A stretch of DNA of 64,000 bases, taken from assembly GCF_019925205.1 (NCBI RefSeq), contig NC_083563.1, positions 11,975,228 to 12,039,227 on the forward strand, given 5' to 3'. Numbering within the stretch: the stretch's first letter is position 1; every line of letters begins with the position of its first letter. The position numbers and the translations under genes are program-made. Source of the DNA: Metopolophium dirhodum. Its lineage: Eukaryota > Arthropoda > Insecta > Hemiptera > Aphididae. Shown piece after piece: positions 28,801 to 42,700 of this stretch. The notes under the pieces were generated by a model. It was not told where the DNA came from, ran no database searches, and saw only the letters and a program-made list of their open reading frames with translations.

Positions 28801-31800
28801 AGTGGTATACTTTGACCACTTGAATTTCTCCCAACAGCACAGCTAACCTGAAACAGTATAATTGTATAATACATAAAGGAGAAAAATAATAGTATACAAT
28901 ATTCAATCAAAACTCTAATTGAAAATACATAAAACTACTAGATTTAAAACTGTGTAAGTAAAACACAATATTATCATGTATATGGTAATTGGATAATGCT
29001 AGTAGTATAGAAGAAAATATATTAGATAGAAACTAGACAGAAACCAAGGGGCAAGCATCTGATTAGTGATGAAAATCAGTCATTGACTGTGGGGGATTTG
29101 GATATTATCTTTTCTGAATAGTGTCAATAGTGCATAGTATTATTGAAAAATGTACTTACTGTTTCGAGAGGTATGGTTGTTGTTATATTTCGATTGAAAA
29201 AACCAAAAGATGTTATACTCAAACGATCGCCTCCTTTACACAAAACCAACATTTTTACAGATTTCATTGTGTAGACTGAGCATATAGCTATTAACGTTGT
29301 ACCTTTAAACATGTCAATATTTTAATTTTATAGTTTTTAAATTACCTAATAAGTATTTAATCTATTTATAATCTATTTCTTACCCATACATAAACAGGCG
29401 ATGGGAATGCCAATTGTTGCTATTTTTCCTTGAGATTTGATTTTATCTACCCATGATATTGGCTGATGGTTTACATTATTGTCAGGATCTTTGTTCAATA
29501 AGACATTGTAAGAATCTGCTACTGTAAGCCAAAAACCGAACTGAACTATAGAAAACACGCTGATCATTTTGTATGTTTTGTCGCTAGATGATTTGTATAG
29601 AAGTACATCTTTCGGGACGTTGGTATTTAAATTAAATATCGATTGTTCGTTAAAATGTCTCCTGTTGAAACATTTTAATTTGTCCAATTGATTTTTGTGC
29701 AATTTATCTAGAGTGTTGAATGTTCGATTGAACGTAACACATCGTAGACAAGGTAAAATATTCAATATTCGTTGAAACGTCATTAGGATTTGAAATTAAT
29801 TAAACAGAAGTGACAATGCGATGTGTACTGTTCTAAATAAAATACAAAATACAAATTAACAAGCTACGATAGAAAACACTCAGTTATATATTATTATAAA
29901 AATACAAATTAATATAAACTTTTTCTCTGCCAATATCACTGTTATCAGTGAAATGTTAACACTTGCTTTTCTTATCACTTTGTAATGTTAGTTATCAGAT
30001 GGAAATAATTATATTGTGGCAATCATATTGTTCTATGATTGTGGCGTTGGTACATCTTGTAGTTTACGGTTTGTACGACAACTGGTCTAATACACAACAA
30101 GACGTCTCGAAAGTCGAAGGTCGTTTAGTGCTATTCATTAATGTTAAATTAAATTAAATACACACGCAAACCAAGTATAATATTATTATAGTTTTATTAA
30201 TATAATCAGCGATATGCCGATATAATTAAGTACAAAATATGGTAAAATATTTAAAATTTAAAATTTCATGTGGTTAGCCATATAGGTAAGCTACAGAAAT
30301 TTGCTCATATTACCTGCCAGAAAATATTATTGGAAAAAAAATATTTTGTATGTGTTACATACGTCTAGACGTCTAGTATAGGCACTACCTATATGACTTA
30401 CCCACAATGGCGTTCTTAGGATTTTTCATTGTGGGGTGGGTGATATACAAATTAATTGCAAAGTTATCCGTTGGGTTGTAGGAGGAGGGGGGAAGAAATT
30501 TAACATTAAAAAAGGCCATGAGTGGATCTATCCCCATAATATCCCTTCGCGATAACACCCATGCTTACCTACCTACGTACCTCCCTACTCAAACTATAGA
30601 ACTAAGAATCTGAATATTTGAGGACTGAGATCTCATAATTATTTAAAGAATACCTAACTTCAAAATAGATAGAACAACATAAACATAAATGTCAAACAGT
30701 AATAAAATAAAGTTGGTTAATTTAATTTTATTATTTAAGTAACTGTTTAGGATTATAAGTTCATAAGTACAAAGTAGATACAAATCTACAATGTAATAAT
30801 ACTAAATTAAAGTTTATTAAACTACCTATATACCTATAGGTAGGTTTTGTAATGAACGAATCACAACAACACTCTCAATGATAATATAATTATATAAATA
30901 GGTAGGTATCAATTTTTTATTTACCTTTATCGGCTGACTATCCGCCTAAAACTATACACTTTCGTTTTTTTCTGAACTGTTTAAAGTCGGTGTGTCAGTG
31001 CGCTGGTTGTTTTCTCTCGTATAATTTTGAGTAATTTTTGGGTTAAATTACCCATTGCAAAAACGATAAAAAATAATATTTTTGAAGGTGTAACATCAAT
31101 TTGTCTAAAACATATAGTCTCAAAACAATAATTTACATATCATTTAAATTTAGGTACAAATTTTTTTATTATTTTAAATGTTGAATACAAAGTCAAATAG
31201 TAACACATTTAACTGATATGTCATACCCTTAAAAATATTTTCCTCTATAATTGTTGTAATAGGCGATTTTACTCCAAGATGAATGCATTTTATTTATGTT
31301 GCGCGTGTGTTTGAGAGAGAAAACATATATTGCGCTAACATCCTCTAAAGCAGTGGTTTTTAAGCTTTTTAAGTTTTCAAGTCCCGTGAATTATAGGTTT
31401 GGGGGTCACCAAAAATAATATACGTAATGATTTTTTCATATTATTTAAAAATAAAATAAAGTTAATTATTTATTTTGTTCTATATCTATACAATAAATAT
31501 AGATTATTAAATTTTTCGTAACGCGTATCATATACGTATATTTGAACAATTTCAGTCACAAATATTTATAATAATCAGTTCCTATACCTAGGTGTAATTT
31601 GGGTGGTACATGTATGCCACGTGATATAAAATCAATATTTTTGAGTACGTAATTAAATGTAGAATCAGATTTCAGAGTAGCAGACTCTAATATAAAACCT
31701 AAATGGAATCAATAGTCACAAAAGTTCAAGCTCAAGTATACCATTGAATACACGTGAATAACAAATTAAATTGTAAATTTCTTAAATTTTATTTTTGTAT

Positions 31801-34800
31801 TTTTTTATATTTTAATTTATTGTAGGTATACCTATGTTTAACAATACGTGTTAAAATATTGTTGTATTATAATTAATTAAATTTTTAAGTGTAAATTAAT
31901 CAAAATTGTATACCATGTAAATATTTTATCAGTAACTAAATCAAATTTTGATGAATAAAACAACATTTCTTTTGAAGGGGCCGCATTACAAAAAAATAAA
32001 AAATGGGGGGTCGCGATCCGAAAAAGGTTGAAAACCACTGCTCTAAAGCATAATAGTTTAATATCTATATTTTTGTTTATCACAGTTTATTATTATTTAT
32101 TACGCGTCATTATTTATTACTTTATTAGTAATAAATATATAAATAATATTTTATAACTATAAGTCAATAGAATATAGATCGGCATTCCGCGTGTTCTTTG
32201 ATGAACCTAATTATGGTCATAATTTTATGCTATTTAAATATTATACCTACCTATATGGCTATTATATAATATATTGGTGGAGTTCCCCCTAATTCGTAGC
32301 CTCGTAGGATTCACCATGCATATAATTCTATATATTTCCAACAACGAATTTTTAGCTAGTTGGAAGTATTTAAAACGTATTTTTGGTGTAAGATGGTTGT
32401 ATAATGTATACTTATTAAATTATATAGAATAAATTATACTTAACACATTTTGTTTAGGGAATCTGGACGTAATCTCGAAGAAGCTTTATCAGTTCCGTCA
32501 TCTTCGCTACCGGTTTCCGAAGAGCGTCTTCCGCATAATCCCAGATTCCCCGTCCGATCTCGCGGAAACTCAAAACCTGCTCAGGAAATTGCTACAACAG
32601 CTGTTCCCTCTACAGATACCCCGATTACTCGTATTCGAGCGAATAATAATGGTAAAAATAACTTAGCGCCTACTTGCTGAATTATATTATTTTTAACGAT
32701 ACCGTGTAATTTACAAAGGCCCACACCAACCAGGTTTGGATTTGGTGGACAGCAACGCTTTTAGAACTCATTCTAGCAATGGCCAACATGCGCAGGCTAC
32801 TTCACCGAGACACGAAAGTCACAGAGGTAAAACATAAATATCTGGTTACAGACTAATAATAATTTATTAAAGAAAAAATATTATACTATAGTATTTAATA
32901 AAAAAGTAATTTGTAAATACCTAGGTACGTAGATTGCTATACTATTACGTATCTACTACAACTACACAGTAGTATATAGTATCTGGGTTATAGTAAATTA
33001 TGTGGAAACTATTTTCGTTTAAGGTTAATTTAGTGGAAAAAGGGTTAATTGACCAAAACAATATTTGACTTATTTTTATGTGATATTAATTATAACGGGC
33101 GTTGAAGGACAATCCAGTTGATACTATTATACCTACCTACTGCATAATATTATATGGGCGTATTTCTAAAAACTAATATAATATTTATACTTTTGTACAG
33201 AACAAAATATTTGTTGTATTATTTGTTTAATAATTATTAAATTACCATGCATACGTGTGTAAATGAGAATTTGTGAGTGTGTGTGGGATAATATCTAATC
33301 TCGAAGGCCAATTGGACATGCCATAACGAGGCGGCTGTGCGAGGTTAAAAATGGCGAAAATACATATTTTCAGATGCTGTGGTACAAACGACCGCGATGC
33401 CAGCAGATCAAGTAGCAACTATTAATAACGCTTATAACACTCAGCTGACAGAAACAGTAGCATCTGTAACAGAGCCAGTTAGCTTAGATCGGAATCAAGA
33501 CAATACCGATGTGGATACTAAGGGGTTATCATTGACGACAGCATTAACCCCCGACGAGGTCGTCACGGTCGTCACCCAACGTTATACCCCAGGTTCGCGA
33601 CGGACGTATGCTAATATCAGCTAATCATACTGACATCGAACGTGCTGGATAGCTTTTTTTAACCGTGTATTTATCGATACATTGCTTTAGTTTTTATTTT
33701 ATGGCTTTTAAAATGCTTAAGTTAACAATGCTTTTAATGAAGATGGTCGTGCTTCAATATATTTCCTTGTGGACCTTTATATATTATATTAACCGTAGTT
33801 GCGCGTGATAATAATATTTATGTCGTTAAAATACATACTAGACGACTATGAATTAAATAAAAAAACGCAACTATTTTCAGCTCTTTTACTAACGTTGCGT
33901 GTAGTACTAGGTACTTTTAATTATGTTATGATTATTAATTATTAAATTATTATTCAAGTGTAGCTTGTATTTTATTGCCATCATTGCGATTGGCTGATTG
34001 GATACAACTGCTGTGCACGGGTATCAAATCTCTCCACATGTTTTTTAATCACGGGTGGGTGACCAGTAACCACCAGATAATTTATGAAAATGGCACGCCA
34101 ATATCCAATAACACATAATAGAATTTTCAAAATCAATCGAAGGGATAGAGATAGCAAAATTGAATCCTCTAAACTAAAAAAAAATTTTATTTATGTGAAA
34201 AGATATTTGAATAATCAATATTTAAATTAATAACGATTACTAAATTAATATAATATATTAAATATATTATAATTTATACTAAAAGTTCTTAAAAATAATT
34301 TTTCTGTTTCTGGCATTATTTTGAAAACTTTATTCATTAAATTATCATTACAATTTTGAATGCGCTGTTAACAGTTCTAGTATTAGACCTTATGAAATTT
34401 ATCAAGCAAAGCAATTTAAAGCAATGTAATTCACTCTTGATTTTTGAGCGATAAGAACATTATTTGTCGAATAGGTACTCCCTTTACTTTTCTACTTTTT
34501 AAAATCAGAATACTATTTGTAACAGAAATTTGAAATTTGTTGATATTACTTAATCTAAATAATATATCAATTAACTATTATTAGACGAATCTTAAAATTA
34601 TCAATATTATTAATATATGGGTAGTTATTTTAGGTCTCATAAGAAACTTAAGTAAATACCTACATATAGTTTTAGTATTTAATATATTACTTATATAAAA
34701 TTGTCTATTATATCAAAATCATGTTTATAAAACAGATTAAATTGGGAATCATTTCTTATTTATGACTTTCATTAACCTTCATCAATCATTAAATTATTTA

Positions 34801-37699
34801 AGAGGAAGTCACACTGAAATTTTTTGTTCATATATCCATTAATATAGGATATTGATTAATTTTAGTTCCTTATATTAATGTAATGTTTATCACTTTGTTT
34901 TTTTTACTAAGCGTTGAAGCGTATGTAGTAGGTATGTACGTACCTAACTAAGTATTCGGTTTACTACTTGATATACCTACTATACATACCTGCTATGTGT
35001 AACATTAATTAATACGTTATAATGTGACGTCCTCTTACATAATAATAACATGAAATTCGGTATTTCTTTTATCGAATTTCTGTACGAATCTGCATATTTC
35101 ATCATGATTTCCATAAAATATATTGAGTAAACAATCGAATTTGCTATAGGATCAACAGACAAAGGCGCAGTAGACCTGTACGCCATTTTACAGCAAACCC
35201 GTAGCGAAGAAACGGCCAACACGATATTGTCGAGTGAACATTCCACGAGGTTTGAAGACAGCGAAACTCAATACCCGACTACTTTAAGGCTGGCTCCAAC
35301 CACAACCACAACCACCACAACACAAGCGCCGACAACGACGACAACAACAACAACAACAACCACAACCACCACTCAAGCACCGCCACCAGCACGTCAAGCT
35401 CCTGGATCCGGGCCGGTGCGTAGCCGTTATCGAGGCGGCTCCGGGGGTAGCAGGAACACTTTGACGTCAACCACTACGACGACAACTGAGCTACCACCAT
35501 CCGAAGAGGTCACGGAAAAACGTAAATTCAAACCTACCCGAGAACGGAACACGCAGGTAATGCGATGGTTTATGAATTGTTAACAACAAATTTAACGATA
35601 CCGCAATGGCGCAATTGTGGTAGGTACTGCAAGTACCTAACGGGGCATTATGATTAATACCTCATTTTTTTTTTTTTTGATAAAACTGCACATATTACTT
35701 TAACCACCATTGGTTGATGGTAAACATTCTTGAATGTTTTCCAGTAGAGTTTATTATCCGTAACATCACAGACTATATGAAAACTACACTATAAACCTAA
35801 CTATATTTTCATAAAGTATAATAGTGGTAAAATTGTGATTTGTATTTGCATATCAATATCAAGTCACGATACAATTATTAAAGTATCAATGGGTTTAATG
35901 TATATTACATAATATTATATACAGGCATGCCTATTGCCTATACCTACACATTTTTGGATATTTTTAAAATTATTATTTTGTATTTTATAGGGATCTGTCT
36001 ATAGTAAGAGATATCAATCTTCTACAGCCGCTCTCGATAAAGAGTCTACCACTGCTGAAAGCGAAGTAGTAACAAGAGCACAAAGTAATTTAATATTGTA
36101 TTATATGTTTTTCACAGTAGGTCTTAGGAATCTTTAGTTACCATTTTTAAACATCACGATAATTGATAATACGCATATAATTTTATTATAAATAAGGTGT
36201 TGATTATTTATATAAATATAATATTTTAGAACCTTCATTTGGTGGCCGACAAAGAACACGCGCAAGCAAACCTGTAACTGCAAGCACAGTTCAAATTGAT
36301 GAAAATGTAGAGGTTACATCATCAGCACCAAAGCCCAACTTTGCGGAAAGGTATACACCATATTTTTGAATAAATTATATTTTAAAATTTAGAAAATTTT
36401 AATAAAAATAAAATAATAATAAGTATCTTTAATACAAAAAAATAATAATAATAATAAATATACATTGAAGATCTAACTTGAGGAGACAAAATAGTAGAAA
36501 CAAATTTACAACTTCTGCCTCAACAACTACAACAGCAGCACCAGTACAACAAGTAACAGAAGATAATGAAAGCAATGGTTCTGAACATGAAGTTTCAGAG
36601 CCAACAACCACAACCGCTAAAGCTATCGGGTATGTGATTTTCAATAACATTTTTTACAGTACAACCGGTTGGCAAATTAAAACGTGATTGGGGAAATACG
36701 GAAGGATTATGATGTTAATTTGACAAGACATTTAGTTATGTAGAGTGCAATTTATTTGATATATTATATTAAAATTCAATTAAATTAAAGTAAGCAAATA
36801 TAATATACTTACCTATTTTGCTTTATCGTATCATTTATGTGTTAACTGATCAGCCTACTCTCGGTTGTCTTAAACCAGGATACCTTCTTTATGTTCTTAT
36901 ACTAAAAAAGGCACACGTATTTGTTGTTTGCTGAAAAATGAAATTTATATGTATATATAAAAAATGTAATGGAGGTTCATAATATTACAGTGCAATTGGG
37001 TAATGTATTCTGTTATATTTTTGTAGAGGTAGACTGAGACCAAATATTAGACCATTGAGACCAGGTTTGAGATTGAACTTTGGAGGAAAGGGATCGTCAA
37101 CAACAGCAGCCCCAGTACAATCAACAACTCAAGCACCTATCGTAGAAAGCTCTCCAGATGAAGTAGAAGAAAAGGTTTGTATCTAATAAAAGTATTTTAT
37201 TCAATTTGTTATTTTAAAATTAATACTAGTATGTAATTTAATGTATGTTCATATTCATTAGGAATTGGTACAAGAAACGAGCCCAACTCCAGCACCTGAC
37301 ACACTTTCAAGGCTTAAGAACAAATCTAGATTCAGAGTACCAGAAAAACAAGGTCCACTCGCACCAAAACAACAAACTCTAGCGCCTCCTACTACTGGCC
37401 AAAATAGAAAGAATTTACTATCTAATTTGTTGCCAAAAAAGAAGTCGATTCAAACTGAAGAGCCTCCAGTACTTGAGGATGTGAAACCAGTATTAGAAAA
37501 TGAACAGGAAAACGATCAAGGTGCAGAATTACAAAACGAAGAAGACATTGATCGACAACAACCATCTTCTACCACAACCAGCACGACTGAGGCACCTCCA
37601 TCGTCTACAAACAAATTATCATCTTTGTTAAAGAGAAGGCCCCTGCAAAGAAGACCTGCAGTTGATCTACCTAGCAGACAATCAAATCAAGATGAATGA
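25884..37699 (+). CDS. Secreted Thr/Ser/Pro-rich mucin-like protein, 15 coding exons
   Basis: The exons are 25884-26055, 26149-26240, 27176-27294, 27349-27608, 27687-27819, 28546-28641, 32458-32651, 32719-32826, 33374-33592, 35150-35556, 35991-36084, 36230-36350, 36471-36629, 37027-37174 and 37262-37699. All introns are GT..AG, phases agree, and the total is 2,760 bases (919 residues). The start gives a signal peptide, MHRNHLLFSLLGLLAVACA, with probable cleavage before LPND. An acidic-tyrosine run (EYEYEYVYYYYDEDEE) lies near residues 192-207. Long Thr runs with Ala-Pro breaks (about 510-555, and again in exons 13-15) are typical O-glycosylation regions. Basic Arg/Lys-rich segments alternate, including RGRLRPNIRPLRPGLR. 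No globular domain is seen; it is probably an extracellular-matrix or cuticle-surface protein, function unknown. The exon 13 acceptor could be 36483 instead of 36471, also in frame; both have weak pyrimidine tracts. A possible AATAAA is at 38199-38204. Confidence 0.8.
26776..26807 (+). repeat. Four tandem 8-bp repeats in intron 2
   Basis: AGCACAAT occurs three times in a row followed by ATCACAAT. It is a short minisatellite inside the mucin-like gene's second intron. Confidence 0.9.
28698..29783 (-). CDS. Tmem223: TMEM223 homologue, mitochondrial inner-membrane protein, nested antisense gene
   Basis: The exons on the minus strand are 29783-29384, 29302-29160 and 28847-28698, with donors GTAAGA and GTAAGT and acceptors TTAAAG and TTTCAG, giving 230 residues. 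The N terminus (MTFQRILNILPCLRCVTFNR) is basic and hydrophobic, as for mitochondrial import. KDVLLYK begins the conserved core, followed by a first membrane segment (about 72-92, ISVFSIVQFGFWLTV) and a second (about 122-148). The C-terminal block PLKVKGKWFHYTLDKNGK...KLFDYTAG is the family's most typical motif. The human relative is an inner-membrane protein linked, from memory, to cytochrome c oxidase biogenesis. The gene lies wholly within intron 6 of the plus-strand mucin-like gene, so the two transcripts overlap antisense. Confidence 0.85.
29999..30157 (+). CDS. Small ORF divergent from TMEM223, doubtful
   Basis: An ATG at 29999 opens 52 codons (MEIIILWQSYCSMIVALVHL...), with one hydrophobic segment followed by a polar, normally coded part (YDNWSNTQQDVSKVEG). 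It starts about 215 bases from the TMEM223 start on the opposite strand, so both could share a bidirectional promoter. A possible donor (GAAG|GTCGTT, near 30120) would make it the first exon of something larger. No family is recognised and it may be a relic. Confidence 0.25.
   Translation: MEIIILWQSYCSMIVALVHLVVYGLYDNWSNTQQDVSKVEGRLVLFINVKLN
31351..32040. mobile_element. hAT-type MITE with perfect 8-bp target duplication, in intron 6
   Basis: The element begins CAGTGGTTTTTAAGCTTTTT and its other end, read on the minus strand, begins CAGTGGTTTTCAACCTTTTT. It is flanked by identical CTCTAAAG octamers at 31343-31350 and 32041-32048. It is 690 bases long, has no transposase, and is probably mobilised in trans by a hAT transposase. 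It sits between the nested TMEM223 gene and exon 7 of the mucin-like gene. Confidence 0.9.
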
Positions 37700-39475
37700 T
37701 AAATCAAAATTATATTTAAACAACTATTGGATAAAATATGTGTATGATCCATATAGATACTAATTTTAAATGTTTAAAATGTAGTATCCATTTCAGCTAA
37801 TTATTTTAAGTAATAATTTTGTTCCCCTAAATATATCATTATTTTATATTAATTTTATATTTTAATTTATGATTTTTGTAAAAGACTCCAAAAAATCATT
37901 TTTTTCAACACTTTGTTGTGTTTGCATACTATTGGTTAGTAAAATATGAATTTTAGTTACATGCAATGATAGTACCAACTATTAAAAAAAAGTATTGTTG
38001 TTGAAATAATTACAATTATATTTTCTAAAGGTTATGAAATTACCATCACAATACATTTATTGACAGCAAACATAAAATATTATGTCGTTTAAATATTTAA
38101 TGTACCTAATTACTTTATACAAAAATATTGTGTTAATAATATAAGAATATAATTTTTCTGATAAATATCTATATTCAATTGTATCTTATATAGTTAACAA
38201 TAAAAATGTATATATTATGTTATTATCTTTATTATTTTTGAGAGTTTTTCAAAGTTGAATGATAGTAAAGTATAGTACCTATTGTGTGTCAAGGGGGAAG
38301 TTAGCTATTTCAGTCGCATTTCGACCAAGACTGAAATTGCCTTCCCACACGAGCCTCACATACTATTTTTTTTTCACGAATCTGTGATTATCAATTATCG
38401 ATCACGGCCAAGGTAATGCAGGGATCTATGCAACAACTAGAATTTTCTAAAAAAACATTATTTCATGAAAGAAACGATTTGGTTTTATTTAGATACAATA
38501 TATTATAGGTATATTAATTTTAATTAAAATGCCTATACATATACTTAAGTACTTAATATAAAATATTATAAATGGAGTTAAACAAATTTAATTTTCTTAT
38601 CTTTAGGATTAGAAAAACCTTGAATATTTTATTCTAAAGTTCGTACATGTTCTATGTTTAAAAGTCGATTAAAAGATTGTTTTAAATAATTTTTAATTTT
38701 GAAAAATACCTCTGCTGTTTTTGAAAATTACAGCAGCAGAGTTGAAAATATAGGTATCTGGTATATACTACAAGCTTCTAACATTTCGAAGTAAATTTTT
38801 ACAATATTGCTGTTCAGTAAAAAAGATTTTATTTCATGCTTGTTTTCATGTTTTGGTTTTAGTTATTTCTTTCAGTGATAACATTTAGCCAACAACAAAG
38901 TTGTTCACAAAAAATCTAAGAATCTCAAAAATAAAATGCACAATTTATTTTTATAGACATTTCAAGCTTATATGTCGATAGTATTTAAATTTTAAATGAA
39001 AAATAATTATTTTCAAACTATGTTATTTGATGCGATTTAAAAAATATCATTGTAGAAACTTGAAAGCTTTTCGTTATTGTGTATTAATATATGTAATAAT
39101 ATATGATTTTCAAAATATTTAGATTTATTTTAAGCTAATTATTATATAATTATTGTTCCACGATCCTATTCACATTCTACGGTTCGTATTGGTATTGACT
39201 ATTGACTTATAACAGTTATAAATTATAACTTATAAGTATATGAAATAATATTATAATAATTTATATATTCTTAAAACCTAAGTTAATATAATAAGATGTA
39301 CAAACAATTTACAATTTTAAAACACTTATAACTCGCTTTAAAATTAAACTATAATAAAAAGCATATGAGATTCCTTAGATAATAATCTAACCTTTACATT
39401 TTATAATATACACTCTAATTTTTAAACTATAACGTGATCTGCTGAGCGTAAATATTTTCGTTAATTTAAATAAGT
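37700..39475. other. 3' flank of the mucin-like gene; no gene seen
   Basis: AT-rich DNA with likely 3' untranslated sequence up to about 38,220. Beyond that I see no coding frame or recognisable element until the repeat cluster starting at 39476. Confidence 0.5.
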
Positions 39476-39730
39476 ATTTTTATTTAATAGTTCCCATTGG
39501 TTACAGTCAACAGTAGAAATATTGGTGTTTATTTATTATCGGTTGCTATTGGTTTTTTGGGCAGATCAAGTACAAGCTTGCATCAAATCGAGTTATTGAA
39601 AATTGCCTACCGGGGTGGCTGAATTTCACTTACTGCAGGCTGCAGCATGTTACACCCAAAAGTAGTTAAATAATCATAATTTTTTTAAGATTTGAGTTTT
39701 TTTACGGGTAATGAAGTGCTATAAAAATTA
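39476..39730 (+). repeat. Dispersed repeat copy, inverted relative to 56833-57150
   Basis: This segment is recognisably the reverse complement of 56833-57150, from GGTTACAGTCAACAGTAGAAAT through the CTGCAGGCTGCAGCATGTTAC core to the ATTACCC-type end. Compared with that copy it lacks about 60 bases between two CCACC..GGTAG.CAAT direct repeats, as if lost by recombination between them. Confidence 0.8.
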
Positions 39731-39744
39731 CGTTCGTGAAGTTG

Positions 39745-42700
39745 GCCTACCTAAGTACTTCAATTTCTTTTAAATCTATGTCATTATTTTGAAAGTTATT
39801 TGCAAGTATTTGCAAGTCTATTTTTAGAATTTGCAAGTCCAAACTTTCACCGTGAATCCAAAAAATTTAAAGATGGGCCAACTTCACGTAGCCCAACCAT
39901 TTTGACCGAGAATTTCGAAATCGGTATTAAACGAAAGCTAATGATTAGCAAGTATTTGAAATCCCCTATTTGAAATTTGCAAGTCCATCAGGCGGCCGCT
40001 ATAAACTTTTGAACTTGTGAAGTTGGCCCACCCACTTTGTCATAGAACTTTTAAATCAGCACCAAACGAAAGCTAACGATTAGCAAGAATTTGCAAGTCT
40101 AATTTAAAAAATTGCAAGTTCATCGTACGACCGCTATGAGCTTTTGAGCTTATAAGTTTGGAATTTGACCCACCCAAGTTGTCCCAGAACTTCTAAACAG
40201 GTATCAAACAAAAGCTAATGAGTAGCAAGTATTTGCAAGTTCATTATTAGAATTTGCAAGTAATTAGGGCGGTCAGTATGAGCTGTCAAAGTTACGAAGT
40301 TAGCCCACCCAAGTTGCCCTAAGACTTTGAAAATGGTACCAAACGATTTTAATTTCCCAACTTAAAATTTGCAAGTCATTCAGGTGGTCGCTATGGAGTG
40401 GCCACTTACTTTGGTAGTTTTTCAGTTTGCGGGGTGTTTTGAAGTTGGCCCCCCAACTTTACCCGATCTACTACAAACCTATTGTAAAATTTTGCAACTA
40501 ATTTTCAAATTGCTTTATGAAATTTGCAACTCCATACTTTAACAGCTATGGACATATTTCATAGCTGGCCCCCGACACAAAAAACTATATTTTTAAGAAA
40601 ATATTCTATATTGATTAATAAAATAAAACTAATTTGGATAAAAAAAAGTTGTGGAATAGCACTAAAATCTATATCTAATAATGAAAATTAAATTGAATTA
40701 AAAATATCAAGTCAAATAAAATAATTCTAAATTTAATAAAAAATCTATTTTGAATACAAAAATTTAAAAGGAAATTATAACTCCCCTTTTTTTTTCTTAA
40801 TTAGATTTTTTATTAAACAGAATTTAATTTTTCACTGTCCATTTTTTATTCAAAATTTAATTTGAATAGTAATATAATTTTAAAATATATAATTTATTAA
40901 ATAAATCTAAAATGAATACAAAAGTTTATATTATATAAAAAACTAATTAAGAAAATAAAGTTTAATAAAAAAATTTAAATAGAATAAAACAATGTAATTT
41001 GGATAAAAAAATATAACTTGACTTTTTTATAATTGATTAATTAAATTTTTTGTGCATTTTAGATTATTTATTCAAATTATATTTTTTTTCATAAGTATTA
41101 GGATTTTTTATTCAACGTAATAGATTTTATTTCCTTAATATAGACTTTTTTTTATAAAAGTAGATTTATTTTATTCAACTAGCTTTTTTAATTATATTTA
41201 GATTTTTTCATTAATTTTAGATTTTTTATTCATATGAGTTTTTTATTTTTATCGATATAAATAACGCAGTTATTTGTTTACAATTTGAATGTATGATTGT
41301 ATGTTTATGTGTTAAAAAAAATTAAAGCACTATTGAAGTATTTGGGCAGAATGGTAATTGTTCCAGCCTCGACCAGAAATTGTAGGCTGCGCACTCACTG
41401 TATCTCAAAGAACAAAAACAATATATTGTGGACCAACCTTAAATGCATTTGTTTAGAAGTTTGGAAATAAAAAATAGTGTATATTTTGTATGTACAACAA
41501 AATAATTATAAATATAGTAGTAAAATCTACAAAACATAAACATGATAGTTCATGTTAGTATATTTCCTAAGTCCAAAATGGTAGGAAATATTCTGGGGAC
41601 TAGCCCCCCAAACTTAATTCTTGATAAAGTTAGTAAAATATGAATCTGCAAATTTTTTCAAGTAGGTTGCTAAAAGTTGCCGAATTAGCAAATATTGCAA
41701 TATGCCAATATGAAATCAAGCATAACAATTTTCTAATATGCTTAAAAATTGTGGTGCTCACTCCTATGGTATAAATCATAATTGAAACGTGATATTAACT
41801 TCAGAAAATTTACAATTATTATGTCATTACTTATTATGTGCTACTTTATAAATTACAACTTACAACACTTATTATGTGTTATATATTTTGACTTGAGAAT
41901 TAAAGGTTGATTCTATCAAACTTTTTTTGTTCTATAATATTAATAACATAAAATCTGTATTATTACATACATTTAGTTTATACTAATAACAAATAAACAA
42001 GTCTTAACCAAAATAAACATTTAAAATAAGTATAGGTACAAACTTAGAAATTATCGGCTTTGTTTGATAACCAATTATAAAATTCTCGATCAAAACAGTT
42101 GGCCCGAAATTCCCAAATTCAAAAGCTAATGGTGGCCGCCATAGTGACTTGCAAATGTTTGTTATAATTATTACCTTTCGTTTGATATCTACTTTGAAGT
42201 TTCAGGTCTTTGAGAAACAGTGAGTGTACTTATAAAAATACTTAAAAATACCTAGAATACACCATAGGCGTACACAGCCTTAAATTTATGGTCGAGCCTG
42301 GAACAATAAATTATAGTGCCATACTGCCCTAACACTTTGACAGTGCTTTAACTTTTTTAAACACATCAACATCTAATCATTTAACTACATTTAAATTGTA
42401 AACGAATTGTGTTATTGATATCGATAAAAATAAAAAACTAATTTGAATAAAAAATGACAACTGCAAATCTTCAAAAGTAAGTGGCCACTTCATAACGACC
42501 ACCTGAATGACTTGCAAATTTTAAGTTGGGACTGACAAATACTTGCAAATTAAAAGCTATCGTTTGGTACCATTTTCAAAGTCTTAGGGCAACTTGGGTG
42601 GGCTAACTTCGTAACTTTGACAGCTCATACTGACCGCCCTAATTACTTGCGAATTCTAATAATGAACTTGCTAATCATTAGCGTTGGTTTGATACCTGAT

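Noticed and set aside
34980..35246. Minus-strand frame over intron 9/exon 10 of the mucin-like gene
   Set aside because: It is the shadow of the plus-strand exon that starts at 35150.
35279..35470. Leu/Trp-rich minus frame
   Set aside because: Reverse reading of the ACA/ACC threonine codon run in exon 10.
36429..36650. Val-rich minus frame
   Set aside because: Reverse reading of exon 13 threonine/alanine codons.
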